Below, one piece after another: positions 45,144 to 52,835 of a stretch of DNA of 64,000 nt. Source of the DNA: a virus. The position numbers and the translations under genes were made by a program. The notes under the pieces are model-generated. The model was not told the DNA's origin. It searched no databases and saw only the letters and a list, made by a program, of their open reading frames with translations. Position 1 is the first letter of the stretch, and each line of letters begins with the position of its first letter. Where the stretch lies: the IMG/VR virus record IMGVR_UViG_3300044568_004391, positions 1 through 64,000 of that record. One strand, 5' to 3'.

Positions 45144-45460
45144 TGATTGAGTTTTCCGAAGTATTTCAAAGACTTTCAACAGAGTGGAACGAGGTTCCCT
45201 CTGTTTTTTATTTTCAAAACGTTGACAACGACTTTATTGGTGAATACTTAGAAAAGTCGGAAAAGGTTTTTGAGATCTCTGAATTTATAGGTTTAGAAAA
45301 ACAGATAAATGAAGTTTTACTTTCCATAAAGTCAACTTATAATATCTTTATAAAAAGAAATAAAGAACGTAATAATTTTGATATTTATTACATAACACAA
45401 AGATCAAAAGTAGATGAAGTTCTATTTCATATAAATTATAAACTAAGAAAAAAGAAATGA
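45143..45460 (+). CDS. Hypothetical protein
   Basis: 105 residues, beta- and aromatic-rich at the N-terminus (LSTEWNEVPSVFYFQNVDND) and basic at the C-terminus (INYKLRKKK). It overlaps the thioredoxin start by 4 bases (ATGA). No motif; an expression link to redox proteins is the only clue. Confidence 0.72.
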   Translation: MIEFSEVFQRLSTEWNEVPSVFYFQNVDNDFIGEYLEKSEKVFEISEFIGLEKQINEVLLSIKSTYNIFIKRNKERNNFDIYYITQRSKVDEVLFHINYKLRKKK

Positions 45461-45771
45461 TACAAGTTTTAACAAGAGAAGAAGTCCAACAAAAGTTGAG
45501 TAACAAGGAGACATTTATCCTCGATTTTTATGCTGACTGGTGTGGTCCATGCCGTATGTTGGGTCAAAATTTAACAGCTCTTTTGAGTGAGGAAAAAGAT
45601 TTTCCTATCTATAAATTCGATATTGAAGCGGACAGAGAATTTGCTGTCCAACACGGAGTTAGAAGTATTCCGTACATCAAATTCTTCAAAGAAGGTGAAG
45701 AGTTTAAACAAAGGGTGGGTATGGTTTCTAATCAGATCATAAAAGAAGAATATCAAAGTATGTTAAACTGA
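45457..45771 (+). CDS. Thioredoxin
   Basis: 104 residues, full thioredoxin length. The active site W28-C-G-P-C32 follows ILDFYADWCG, and the cis-proline loop is RSIPYIKFFKEGEE. It would reduce disulfides and can supply electrons to ribonucleotide reductase (not encoded in this window). It lies between a hypothetical gene (ATGA overlap) and a glutaredoxin (TGATG overlap), forming a small redox cassette. Confidence 0.93.
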   Translation: MIQVLTREEVQQKLSNKETFILDFYADWCGPCRMLGQNLTALLSEEKDFPIYKFDIEADREFAVQHGVRSIPYIKFFKEGEEFKQRVGMVSNQIIKEEYQSMLN

Positions 45772-46130
45772 TGAATGGTAATTTAATTTTTGTTTACTCT
45801 ATGGAAGGTTGTCCTTGGTGTAAACTCCTTAAAGAAAAGTTGACAGAATCCAATATTGATTTTATTGATCGACCCATTGAAAAATACGATTATGAGTACG
45901 CTAAATTCAAAACCGTCACTAAGAACGATCTTGTTCCTGCGATGGTGATGATGAGGCTTCCACAAGTCCTCAAAGAAGATAGTAAGGCTGAAAAGTTAGT
46001 TTATCTCTGTCCTGACACGGACTTTAAAGACTTGGATGAAGCATTAACTAAAGTAATTGAATTTGTAAACTACCACGAACACGATCTTATTATCGACAAC
46101 GGGTCAAATAATGATCAAGTCGTTGATTAA
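45771..46130 (+). CDS. Glutaredoxin-like protein
   Basis: 119 residues. The active site C14-P-W-C17 in YSMEGCPWCKLL and the cis-Pro segment NDLVPAMVMM fit glutaredoxins. A C-terminal helix and an acidic tail (YHEHDLIIDNGSNNDQ) extend it past the usual length. It probably acts with the thioredoxin on nucleotide reduction or host redox control. The 3' end overlaps a minus-strand gene by 27 bases. Confidence 0.82.
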   Translation: MNGNLIFVYSMEGCPWCKLLKEKLTESNIDFIDRPIEKYDYEYAKFKTVTKNDLVPAMVMMRLPQVLKEDSKAEKLVYLCPDTDFKDLDEALTKVIEFVNYHEHDLIIDNGSNNDQVVD

Positions 46131-46919
46131 TCTATCTTCAGTAATACTGTGAGTCATTTTGAAAGTCATTTCAGAGTGACTCATTTCTTTTTTATACTTT
46201 ATTCTGAAGGACTCAAAGTCGAAATCAAAGTAATCCTCAATTATATTTCTAACATACGATTCTGAATACATTAAATTATCGTAATTGACTATATCGAAAA
46301 GATCTGTTGATGTATTATATCTAAGTTGAATTATGTCATTGATATTATATCGAATTAATTCTTCTGCGATTTTATTAAGATAGTAAACAACTATCCTACC
46401 TGCTTTTGATGACAAACCGTGGTAACCATTTGAATTTTTAAATTTGGGGTTAGTCTTTACAACATATTCAGAGGTTAAAAGATGATTAGAACAATCATAT
46501 AGAGTAATACTACCATCTGTTTCAAAACTATATTTATCAAATCCATTACTCAGGAATTCAGATTCTAATATGGTTTCTTTTTTTGTTTTTGTAGTGTAAC
46601 CTCTATCACTAATATTCACGTAGAAATTAAATCTCTCGACTACTGAACCTACACCGTATTCGATATGATCTACAACACTCAAAGGGTGTTCTAATTCAAA
46701 GTCTTTACCATATTTCTCAAAAAACTTTTGAGATACTTCTCCCATATTTAATATTTCTTTACTGTCACAATTCCCTAAAACAAGGATCATTTTCGAAAAA
46801 GATAAACATTGGAGATCACATAACACTTTGTCATCCAAGAGTTCGAATTCGTCGACAACAAAGTCTACGAAGGTGTTGAGGAGGTGTATGTCTGAATATT
46901 TTGAATATACTAAATTCAT
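46104..46919 (-). CDS. Minus-strand hypothetical protein
   Basis: 271 residues. Mixed sequence with FVDFVVDEFELLDDKVLCDL at the N-terminus, a central beta-like part (ERFNFYVNISDRGY), and a charged C-terminal region (DYFDFDFESFRIKYKK). No recognised family, no signal peptide. It has its own TATTTATA motif upstream (46958-46965 on the minus strand), suggesting independent expression. Confidence 0.74.
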   Translation of the reverse strand: MNLVYSKYSDIHLLNTFVDFVVDEFELLDDKVLCDLQCLSFSKMILVLGNCDSKEILNMGEVSQKFFEKYGKDFELEHPLSVVDHIEYGVGSVVERFNFYVNISDRGYTTKTKKETILESEFLSNGFDKYSFETDGSITLYDCSNHLLTSEYVVKTNPKFKNSNGYHGLSSKAGRIVVYYLNKIAEELIRYNINDIIQLRYNTSTDLFDIVNYDNLMYSESYVRNIIEDYFDFDFESFRIKYKKEMSHSEMTFKMTHSITEDRLINDLIII

Positions 46920-46957
46920 GATTAATTTTTTATAAATTTATTTAATTTAAAATAAAC

Positions 46958-46965
46958 TATAAATA
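46958..46965 (-). promoter_or_regulatory. TATTTATA phage promoter motif, minus strand
   Basis: TATTTATA read on the minus strand, 38 bases upstream of the ATG at 46919. Confidence 0.45.
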
Positions 46966-46968
46966 GAA

Positions 46969-46992
46969 AATGGAGGACAATGTCCTCCATTT
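46969..46992 (-). terminator. Palindromic hairpin, probable terminator
   Basis: AATGGAGGACA and TGTCCTCCATT form an almost perfect palindrome. On the minus strand it follows the 45-residue gene and is trailed by TTTTC, so it probably ends that transcript before the next minus-strand promoter. Confidence 0.7.
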
Positions 46993-47013
46993 CATAAATT
47001 AACCCAAGATCAA

Positions 47014-47151
47014 TTATTGAGCGTCGTTGGATTTATTGTAGTATTTCTCGACAGTCTTTTTGATAACGTCTTGGTTAGTTGACTCAGTTGTTACATTTTG
47101 TGTTTGAACATTCTGAGTTTGGTTTTGTTTATTTTTGCATCCGCAACCCAT
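47014..47151 (-). CDS. Small Gln/Asn/Thr-rich protein, minus strand
   Basis: 45 residues: MGCGCKNKQNQTQNVQTQNV, then TTESTNQDVIKKTVEKYYNK. The N-terminal Cys pair (GCGCK) could bind metal, but the preceding sequence is too short for a lipoprotein signal. Supported by a TATTTATA motif upstream on its strand and a hairpin downstream. Confidence 0.6.
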   Translation of the reverse strand: MGCGCKNKQNQTQNVQTQNVTTESTNQDVIKKTVEKYYNKSNDAQ

Positions 47152-47181
47152 TTTACAATTTTTTTTTGAGGTTTATATACC

Positions 47182-47189
47182 TATAAATA
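47182..47189 (-). promoter_or_regulatory. TATTTATA phage promoter motif, minus strand
   Basis: TATTTATA on the minus strand, 30 bases upstream of the ATG at 47151. It lies near a plus-strand motif at 47223, making a divergent promoter region. Confidence 0.45.
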
Positions 47190-47222
47190 TTAAGATCTTT
47201 CTTTTAAAGTGTAAATCCTTCA

Positions 47223-47230
47223 TATTTATA
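47223..47230 (+). promoter_or_regulatory. TATTTATA phage promoter motif
   Basis: TATTTATA, 13 bases before the ATG at 47244; it starts the 47.2-51.4 kb operon. Confidence 0.5.
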
Positions 47231-47243
47231 AATAAAATTTAAT

Positions 47244-48770
47244 ATGAAATTTTATGATTTTTTGATACTAGAGAATGAGAAATTTAAACAAAAGTTTGAT
47301 TCGGGAAGGTATCGTAAAATAGAGAGTATTGCTCAAAGATCTTTAGATCAAAATGATATAATTGAATTTTTGGGTGAAAATTTAGATTCACTATACGGTG
47401 ATGAACAGTTATTTGAATTGAAGGATTTGATTGTCAATTTCAAACAAGTAAAAGAATTTTTGGATAAGAAGTCTTTGAAGGAGTATAGTTCTTCAGAAGA
47501 ATTGAAACAAGCATTGAATAATTTAAAGAAAGATATGTTAAATTTGAATACATCTGCTGATGTAATTAAAGTTTACGAAGATGAAAATTATGTTTTGGTT
47601 TATCCTGAAAACTTTACCTCCGCTAAATTATATGGGGGTCTGATCAATAATCCATATTCTGTTTCCAAAGATGAAATTAAGTATTTGAAAGAAAAATTAT
47701 ATGGTGTCACTTTCTATTTAATACCCAAAAATGGTAGTGAATTTACTTACAAAATAACATATAAATTTGGAGATGAGTTTATGATATTCGACAAGGGGGG
47801 TACAAGAATCGGAATAAATCGAATTGATAGATCTATTTTACAAAAATGTAGAGACTTTGTTTACGAAAAATTCAAAAAAATAGTTAATATCTTTGAAGAT
47901 GATTATTTGAAAGAAAAATATATTGCTCTTAATTTGGAAGGTATTGAACAAAAAGCTAAACAAAATCAAGACAAACTTAGACAAGAGGACGCCTGGTTTG
48001 GAACCGATATTGGAAACAGAGCAAAGGCGGCTTTCGAATATTCTAAGGATTATCGTAATGCTGGTTTTGAAGAATTACGTGATATTTACGACTTATATTG
48101 GGACGGTTATGCTGAGTTCAGTACAGAACCTGAAGGGGAGGGTGTGGTCTTCAGAGTTTTAAACCAAGAAGAAGCGGACAACGAATCACAACAATATTGG
48201 GAAAGTTATGTTGATGATGTTGATCCGACAGAGGCATTTAGTCGAAGTTATTTAAATCATTTTCTCGATGAAGAAAAAATCAAAGAATATTTTTGGTCAC
48301 TTATGGAGGACCAAATCAAAGATGATCTCGAATCGTATTTCGAAGTTGAAGAATTACCCATCAATTCATACGACCAAAGAAAAATTGATAGGTTAAAAAG
48401 TGAAAAAGATTCCCTTCAACAGGAAATAGATAATGAAGAGATGAGTGATGAGGACATTAAAAGTCATCAAGAAAGAATAGATGAAATTGATTTGGAAATT
48501 GAAGAGATAGAAGAAAATGCTGAAAGGGAACCAACCAGTAATCAGATCGAAGAAAAAATCGATGAAGAATGGTATGATGTATCAAGGGGAAGTTTGATCG
48601 ATTGGATTGAGGATATAGGGTTGGATTTAGGGGATTTTCTAGATACTGAAGCGTTAATCAAAAATTTAATAAGTGACGGTGAATATGGTTCATCATTATC
48701 TACATATGATGGTGATTACAACTATTATAATATGGACGGAAAGGATTATTATGCTTTTAGAATTTCATGA
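47244..48770 (+). CDS. Divergent relative of the 'WCTS' proteins
   Basis: 508 residues. KSLKEYSSSEELKQALNNLK, then VYEDENYVLVYPENF, AKLYGG and GVTFYLIPKNG mirror in order the KKDINQY...YGAN...WCTS...YYIISRK layout of the next gene, but the WCTS core is missing. The C-terminal half has charged helices (IDRLKSEKDSLQQEIDNEEM) and ends in a Tyr/Asp-rich segment. It appears to be a paralogue that lost the core motif. The stop overlaps the next start by ATGA. Function unknown. Confidence 0.7.
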   Translation: MKFYDFLILENEKFKQKFDSGRYRKIESIAQRSLDQNDIIEFLGENLDSLYGDEQLFELKDLIVNFKQVKEFLDKKSLKEYSSSEELKQALNNLKKDMLNLNTSADVIKVYEDENYVLVYPENFTSAKLYGGLINNPYSVSKDEIKYLKEKLYGVTFYLIPKNGSEFTYKITYKFGDEFMIFDKGGTRIGINRIDRSILQKCRDFVYEKFKKIVNIFEDDYLKEKYIALNLEGIEQKAKQNQDKLRQEDAWFGTDIGNRAKAAFEYSKDYRNAGFEELRDIYDLYWDGYAEFSTEPEGEGVVFRVLNQEEADNESQQYWESYVDDVDPTEAFSRSYLNHFLDEEKIKEYFWSLMEDQIKDDLESYFEVEELPINSYDQRKIDRLKSEKDSLQQEIDNEEMSDEDIKSHQERIDEIDLEIEEIEENAEREPTSNQIEEKIDEEWYDVSRGSLIDWIEDIGLDLGDFLDTEALIKNLISDGEYGSSLSTYDGDYNYYNMDGKDYYAFRIS

Positions 48771-49756
48771 CAAAAAATACACTCATTAAAGAAGGAAGGA
48801 GAGAAGATATACTCACCAAAGACCCTGAACAATTCAGAGTACCTTCTGAACAAGAAGTAGATACTCCTTTTCATAAAAAAACAAATTATAAATACTTAAA
48901 TTGGGTCTTCGACCAGTATAACAAAAACGAAGATTATTCATTCGAAGAATTATCCAATATAGTGGAGAGGTTCGATAAGATAAGTAAAAACCTGACCAAA
49001 AAAGACATCAACCAATACAAGGATCTTGATGAACTTTTGAATATCTTCAAATTCTACGGATCGACCAAAGAAGAAAAAAAGTCGGGAAAAAAAGTATTAC
49101 TTGACACGGATGATTTTTTGGTTATTCGACCACTCACCCGTGAAGCATCATGTTATTATGGAGCCAACACCAAATGGTGTACCTCTGCAACTGCGGAGGG
49201 TAAGAACAAATTCGAACAGTATGCTTCCACTGGAAAGTTATATTATATCATATCAAGAAAACCTTTGGATATGAAAAATTGGAATAAGGTGGCGATATAT
49301 GTAGATGATTATTATGGTGGTGAAGTCTTCTATGATAATTTGGATGTCACCATGAACAAACAACAATCAGAAGACTATCTGTCAATTTTATCTTCAGATG
49401 TAATTGAATCCATAAGAAATGATTATTCAAGCGATGAAAATCAGGATAAATGGAGAAACCTAAAAAATGTTTTATACAATTATCCATATGTAAAATTTAA
49501 ATCCAACGGTCATGTAATTGGAATGTGGGGTGAAAATGATAAGTTGAATTTTATAATTGATGATGATGAGTTTTTTGGGATTGTGGATGGAAATAAAGTT
49601 GTTTTTTATTCACAGGACAAACCTATTGTTGAAGAAATAAAAATTGATAATTTTTTGAGATCGGCCGTTTACCGAAATGTAGGAATTCCATTTAAGAATT
49701 TGGTTTATTTATCTTTTGTAAATTTTCTTGTATCTTTTATAAAGAAAATCTATTAG
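48767..49756 (+). CDS. 'WCTS' family protein
   Basis: 329 residues. KKDINQYKDLDELLNIF, then DDFLVIRPLTREASCYYGAN, TKWCTSATAEG, FEQYASTGKLYYIISRK: the same core as in the gene at 41688. A C-terminal ~130-residue part is beta-rich and unassigned. The C/YG-x(6-15)-WCTS-x(8-14)-F-x-x-Y core resembles that of the PcfJ group. No catalytic role can be stated. Confidence 0.72.
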   Translation: MTKNTLIKEGRREDILTKDPEQFRVPSEQEVDTPFHKKTNYKYLNWVFDQYNKNEDYSFEELSNIVERFDKISKNLTKKDINQYKDLDELLNIFKFYGSTKEEKKSGKKVLLDTDDFLVIRPLTREASCYYGANTKWCTSATAEGKNKFEQYASTGKLYYIISRKPLDMKNWNKVAIYVDDYYGGEVFYDNLDVTMNKQQSEDYLSILSSDVIESIRNDYSSDENQDKWRNLKNVLYNYPYVKFKSNGHVIGMWGENDKLNFIIDDDEFFGIVDGNKVVFYSQDKPIVEEIKIDNFLRSAVYRNVGIPFKNLVYLSFVNFLVSFIKKIY

Positions 49757-49770
49757 TCTTGAGAAAAGAA

Positions 49771-50451
49771 ATGTATTTACCATACAACTGGATGTTCAAA
49801 TTACCAGTTGATCTCGAACATAAAAAATATGTTCTACTAGCCACATTTCAGAAATATGATAATGATTTTGATGAACTCAAAATTTATCCTACCTTCACTG
49901 AAATTAGTTTTCATTTTGCCGATGCGATGACCATATTGAATGATGGGAAATTCTTGGCATTCAAAAACGCATTTGAATATACCACTCATAACCTTCAGAT
50001 TGACGAACTACAAGCAGGAGAAGTTCCGAGAGAATTTTATAAGATGGATGACTTCAAAGAATACGTTGAATATTCTAAGTCAACACATATGAAATACTTT
50101 GGATTGTTTGAATCATTATGGAAAAAAGTAAATTGGAGCACCCAAGTCCTGACAAAAGAAAACTTCGACATGTTGTCGTTGGGGAAAGGTTATGTTGATT
50201 TGGTTTACAGAGGTGAAAATCTTTATTTTGTGTATGAAAGAAAGATGAAGTCCCCCAAATCGAATCAATACTATGTTGAAATAAAGGCAATTAAAGACCT
50301 CAACGAAAGGAATGAAATATTACCAGTTTTGGAAGTCAGGACTGATGATTTCTTTCCACTTAATGAGTCTGTATTACCCTGTCTTCAATCAAGGATTAAC
50401 CATATAATTGAAGAGACGTTGAGAATTGATATATTCAAAAAGGTAATATGA
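49771..50451 (+). CDS. Hypothetical protein
   Basis: 226 residues from the ATG at 49771; a TTG at 49759 is in frame and only 2 bases after the previous stop, so it may be used. Starts YLPYNWMFKLPVDLEHKKYV and contains YVDLVYRGENLYFVYERK. Mixed alpha/beta; no known motif. Its stop overlaps the next start by ATGA. Confidence 0.72.
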   Translation: MYLPYNWMFKLPVDLEHKKYVLLATFQKYDNDFDELKIYPTFTEISFHFADAMTILNDGKFLAFKNAFEYTTHNLQIDELQAGEVPREFYKMDDFKEYVEYSKSTHMKYFGLFESLWKKVNWSTQVLTKENFDMLSLGKGYVDLVYRGENLYFVYERKMKSPKSNQYYVEIKAIKDLNERNEILPVLEVRTDDFFPLNESVLPCLQSRINHIIEETLRIDIFKKVI

Positions 50452-50849
50452 GAGAGTTAGATAAGGTTCCTTACGATGAGGAAACCGGCAAATTTTATAA
50501 ACATTTACTTACCTACGCATCAGAGGTTGGATCCATCAAGTTCGAGGTTCAAGATGTTTCGTTATGGAAAAGGAATGAATTGGAAAAGGTTAAGAACGTA
50601 TTCCAACAAGATCTCGTCGAGATAAATGAAAAAATTCAAAGATTAATGGATGATATTGTGTTGAATGATATGATCTATTCGAGCAATATGAACTTCGAGC
50701 CCATAGTCGGTCACACTTATCACCTTTATGAGAATAAAAAAGGTGAAAAATTTCTATCACTTATTGAACCGGAATTGTGGAATATGCCGTATCTTGGCAC
50801 CTACAAACTAAATTCAGACAGGAAATGGGTTTCAATAAAAAATTCTTGA
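50448..50849 (+). CDS. DUF2452-like protein
   Basis: 133 residues. FEPIVGHTYHLYENKKGEKF, LSLIEPELW and YLGTYKLNSDRKW fit the conserved core of DUF2452, a family of unknown function. The N-terminal half is helical (KNVFQQDLVEINEKIQRLMD). Coupled to its upstream neighbour by ATGA. Confidence 0.72.
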   Translation: MRELDKVPYDEETGKFYKHLLTYASEVGSIKFEVQDVSLWKRNELEKVKNVFQQDLVEINEKIQRLMDDIVLNDMIYSSNMNFEPIVGHTYHLYENKKGEKFLSLIEPELWNMPYLGTYKLNSDRKWVSIKNS

Positions 50850-50983
50850 GTGAAGCGTCAATCAAGTCGAGGTTAGAGATGGGTATGAAATTAGAAAAAA
50901 TATTCCATGCCGACTGCTTGATTTTCACAGATGAATATTCCTATAATTTGTATGAGAACTACATTAATAACAAATGGGTATGA
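50825..50983 (+). CDS. Small hypothetical protein of 52 residues
   Basis: Starts at ATG 50825, inside the end of the previous gene. MGFNKKFLSEASIKSRLEMG, then KLEKIFHADCLIFTDEY. Helical, no motif. Overlapping starts and stops with both neighbours support translation. A longer in-frame start upstream would overlap more of DUF2452 and is less likely. Confidence 0.6.
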   Translation: MGFNKKFLSEASIKSRLEMGMKLEKIFHADCLIFTDEYSYNLYENYINNKWV

Positions 50984-51171
50984 ACTACGATAAAAAGTTG
51001 ATCAAAAAGTTGACAAGACCAATTCATATCACTTATATTAGTGACGTATATTTCAAAAACAATATGGATTTAGCTAGAAAAGAGATTCAATCAATGATCG
51101 ATGACGGACTTGTGGTTGAATCCAAATATGGAAAAGACTACTATGTATTAACGGCGAAGACAGATGGATAA
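50974..51171 (+). CDS. Small winged-helix-like protein
   Basis: 65 residues (or 63 from the second ATG). KLTRPIHITYISDVYFKNNM followed by LARKEIQSMIDDGLVVESKY and YYVLTAK is the helix-helix-strand-wing arrangement of a small winged helix (turn 'DDGLVVES', then two strands). Possibly a DNA-binding regulator; the fold call is from pattern only. Confidence 0.6.
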   Translation: MGMNYDKKLIKKLTRPIHITYISDVYFKNNMDLARKEIQSMIDDGLVVESKYGKDYYVLTAKTDG

Positions 51172-51400
51172 TAAAGAAATGGTGAATCACCCGAATCATT
51201 ATGGGGGTGAAAATAACATATACGAAGCGATTAAGGTCATAGACGCTTGGGAGTTGGGGTTCTCTTTGGGTAATACAGTAAAGTACATCTCAAGAGCGGG
51301 GAAGAAGAATTCTGACAAAGAATTAGAAGACCTTAAAAAAGCAAAATGGTATTTGGATCACCATATAAAAAACTTAGAAACCAAATTAAACAATCAATAA
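51164..51400 (+). CDS. DUF3310 family protein
   Basis: 78 residues. VNHPNHYGGENNIYEAIKVI, DAWELGFSLGNTVKYISRAG and a DLKKAKWYLDHHI end fit DUF3310 (T7 gp1.7-like nucleotide kinase relatives and other phage proteins). A nucleotide-related role is suggested by the family, not proven here. It overlaps the previous gene by 8 bases. Confidence 0.85.
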   Translation: MDNKEMVNHPNHYGGENNIYEAIKVIDAWELGFSLGNTVKYISRAGKKNSDKELEDLKKAKWYLDHHIKNLETKLNNQ

Positions 51401-51451
51401 AACCTATATAATTATTAGTTGTAATAAACCAAAAAAAAACAAGTAAAAAAA

Positions 51452-51658
51452 ATGAAAAACCTTCTTTTGATGGCTGCGATTCTTGGACTTGTATCATGTG
51501 GAACCGAAACAACTTGCGATTGTTCACCCGAATGCGCGGCGAAATGCCACGGGGATTCAGTCGTCGTTGACTCTGTCTCTTTGGACACCACAGGTATTGA
51601 GAACGTTGAAGAGCTCTTGGACACGTTGGAGACACTTCCAGCAGCGACACCCGAATAA
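51452..51658 (+). CDS. Small lipoprotein
   Basis: 68 residues. Basic-hydrophobic signal MKNLLLMAAILGLVSCG with lipobox LVSC, so Cys16 would be lipidated after signal peptidase II. The mature part has four more cysteines (CDCSPECAAKC) and an acidic Val/Asp/Thr tail. Phage lipoproteins often block receptor use by competitors, which is a guess here. It is followed by a strong terminator. Confidence 0.8.
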   Translation: MKNLLLMAAILGLVSCGTETTCDCSPECAAKCHGDSVVVDSVSLDTTGIENVEELLDTLETLPAATPE

Positions 51659-51683
51659 TTTTTAACCATTCGGAAAAATTAAT

Positions 51684-51714
51684 TGAGGAGACCTTTTGGT
51701 TTCCTCATTTTTTT
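51684..51714 (+). terminator. Intrinsic terminator overlapping a promoter
   Basis: Stem TGAGGAGACC with GGTTTCCTCA around a TTTT loop (one G-T pair), then seven T. It ends the lipoprotein operon. The -33 TTTG of the next promoter lies in its loop. Confidence 0.85.
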
Positions 51715-51725
51715 GCTTATCTTTG
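51694..51725 (+). promoter_or_regulatory. Bacteroidota-type promoter
   Basis: TTTTG at 51694-51698, 19 bases, TATCTTTG at 51718-51725. It drives the gene at 51746. The -33 element is inside the terminator hairpin upstream. Confidence 0.65.
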
Positions 51726-51745
51726 TGGTATCAAAAAACACACCC

Positions 51746-51982
51746 ATGATGACAATCGCTGAGATGCTTGCAGTTCAAAACCCGATGAAGTGGTCTGCAT
51801 TGGAAAACCCGATTGAACTCAGTCAGGTTTATATCAAATACGCTAGTCGGTGGGTAAATATGTCCGAGATCGAACGACTCATCGATCAGGAAACACCTGA
51901 AGAGTTCGAGTTCATTTTCACACGATCCGAAGACAAAGCAATCGTTGAGACCGTGATTGATATTTGGTCAACACTCAACTGA
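51746..51982 (+). CDS. Small hypothetical protein
   Basis: 78 residues, ATG at 51746 chosen because the host-type promoter lies just upstream and a longer TTG frame would run through the terminator. MMTIAEMLAVQNPMKWSALE, then YIKYASRWVNMSEIERLI and acidic EETPEEFEF-like text. No known domain. Confidence 0.7.
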   Translation: MMTIAEMLAVQNPMKWSALENPIELSQVYIKYASRWVNMSEIERLIDQETPEEFEFIFTRSEDKAIVETVIDIWSTLN

Positions 51983-51993
51983 GTATAGATCGA

Positions 51994-52305
51994 TCACATG
52001 AAGTGTCTTTTAATCTTCTCGTGACTATATTCCATAATGACCTTCCTTACTTTGGGGAGGTCATTTTCATTTAGTTTCATTTTCTTGTTCAGATAATCAA
52101 TCATGTGAACTGTATCTGAATCCACGATTGTGTATTCGGATAAACCGATAGGTTTACTGGTGAAAGACTTCTTAGCTCTATCAAACCAAACCATAGAAAG
52201 GTTGGGAGATTCCAACTCTTCAAAAAACACACAATATCGTTGATCCTGTCTTTCAACGAAAACATTAAACTTTTCATCCAAGATTTTTATAATAGACTTC
52301 TTCAT
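51994..52305 (-). CDS. Minus-strand hypothetical protein
   Basis: 103 residues: MKKSIIKILDEKFNVFVERQ, a beta-like middle (CVFFEELESPNLSMVWFDRA) and a basic C-terminus (HEKIKRHFM). Convergent with the small gene at 51746. No exact promoter motif is seen on its strand. Function unknown. Confidence 0.68.
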   Translation of the reverse strand: MKKSIIKILDEKFNVFVERQDQRYCVFFEELESPNLSMVWFDRAKKSFTSKPIGLSEYTIVDSDTVHMIDYLNKKMKLNENDLPKVRKVIMEYSHEKIKRHFM

Positions 52306-52329
52306 ATTTATAAAATATAGTTTATTTAA

Positions 52330-52337
52330 TATTTATC
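52330..52337 (+). promoter_or_regulatory. TATTTATC phage promoter motif
   Basis: TATTTATC, 3 bases before the ATG at 52341. Confidence 0.5.
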
Positions 52338-52340
52338 AAC

Positions 52341-52790
52341 ATGAAAATTTTAGATATCTTAAAAAGATTGATCAAGGAATATATTCATCCTGATGCTTCA
52401 GTTATATATGAAACAAAACTTAAAGGTAAGGATTTTATATTTTACGATAGTCCACACTTATATGAGATCAGAAAAGATTTTGGAACGGTTAGATTAAAAG
52501 ATATGTCATTGTTAATAGATATATGTAAGAGTACCGTGTTCAAGCTTTATACTCAGTACTATAGGATGAACAAACACTATAGAGAGATTGACGAGTACGA
52601 CCCCAAAAAAATCAGATTTGGAGTTGTAAAGAAGTTTGAAAATAAGGACGTGATGGTGATCATGCAGATTGAGAAGTTTGATAGAAAGGAGGGATTTATC
52701 ATCGTGGTGATAACAATCTTTGATGAGGAGGGTATAACACCAAGATCTTTGGAAAGAAATTATAATACAAGATTTTTCTTGGAAGTTTAA
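52341..52790 (+). CDS. Hypothetical protein upstream of the ncRNA pair
   Basis: 149 residues, basic overall: MKILDILKRLIKEYIHPDAS, a beta-rich body (VMVIMQIEKFDRKEGFIIVV) and the end NTRFFLEV. The last four codons and the stop are part of the 57-bp repeat that also carries the promoter of the first ncRNA. Function unknown. Confidence 0.72.
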   Translation: MKILDILKRLIKEYIHPDASVIYETKLKGKDFIFYDSPHLYEIRKDFGTVRLKDMSLLIDICKSTVFKLYTQYYRMNKHYREIDEYDPKKIRFGVVKKFENKDVMVIMQIEKFDRKEGFIIVVITIFDEEGITPRSLERNYNTRFFLEV

Positions 52791-52809
52791 GAAAAACGCC
52801 TTATATTTG
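52779..52809 (+). promoter_or_regulatory. Host-type promoter of ncRNA 1
   Basis: TTG at 52779-52781, 20 bases, TATATTTG at 52802-52809. Transcription should start around 52814. Confidence 0.8.
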
Positions 52810-52835
52810 TACTGTTAACGATGGTTAACTGGTCG
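52779..52835 (+). repeat. 57-bp direct repeat, copy 1 (promoter and 5' end of ncRNA 1)
   Basis: Identical to 52959-53015 except one base (A at 52827, G in copy 2). It spans the -33 element, spacer, -7 element and first hairpin, and starts inside the coding end of the preceding gene. Confidence 0.9.

Noticed and set aside
46104-46919. S-adenosylmethionine synthase or other known enzyme
   Set aside because: A glycine-containing stretch drew attention, but no conserved motif of any enzyme family could be matched.
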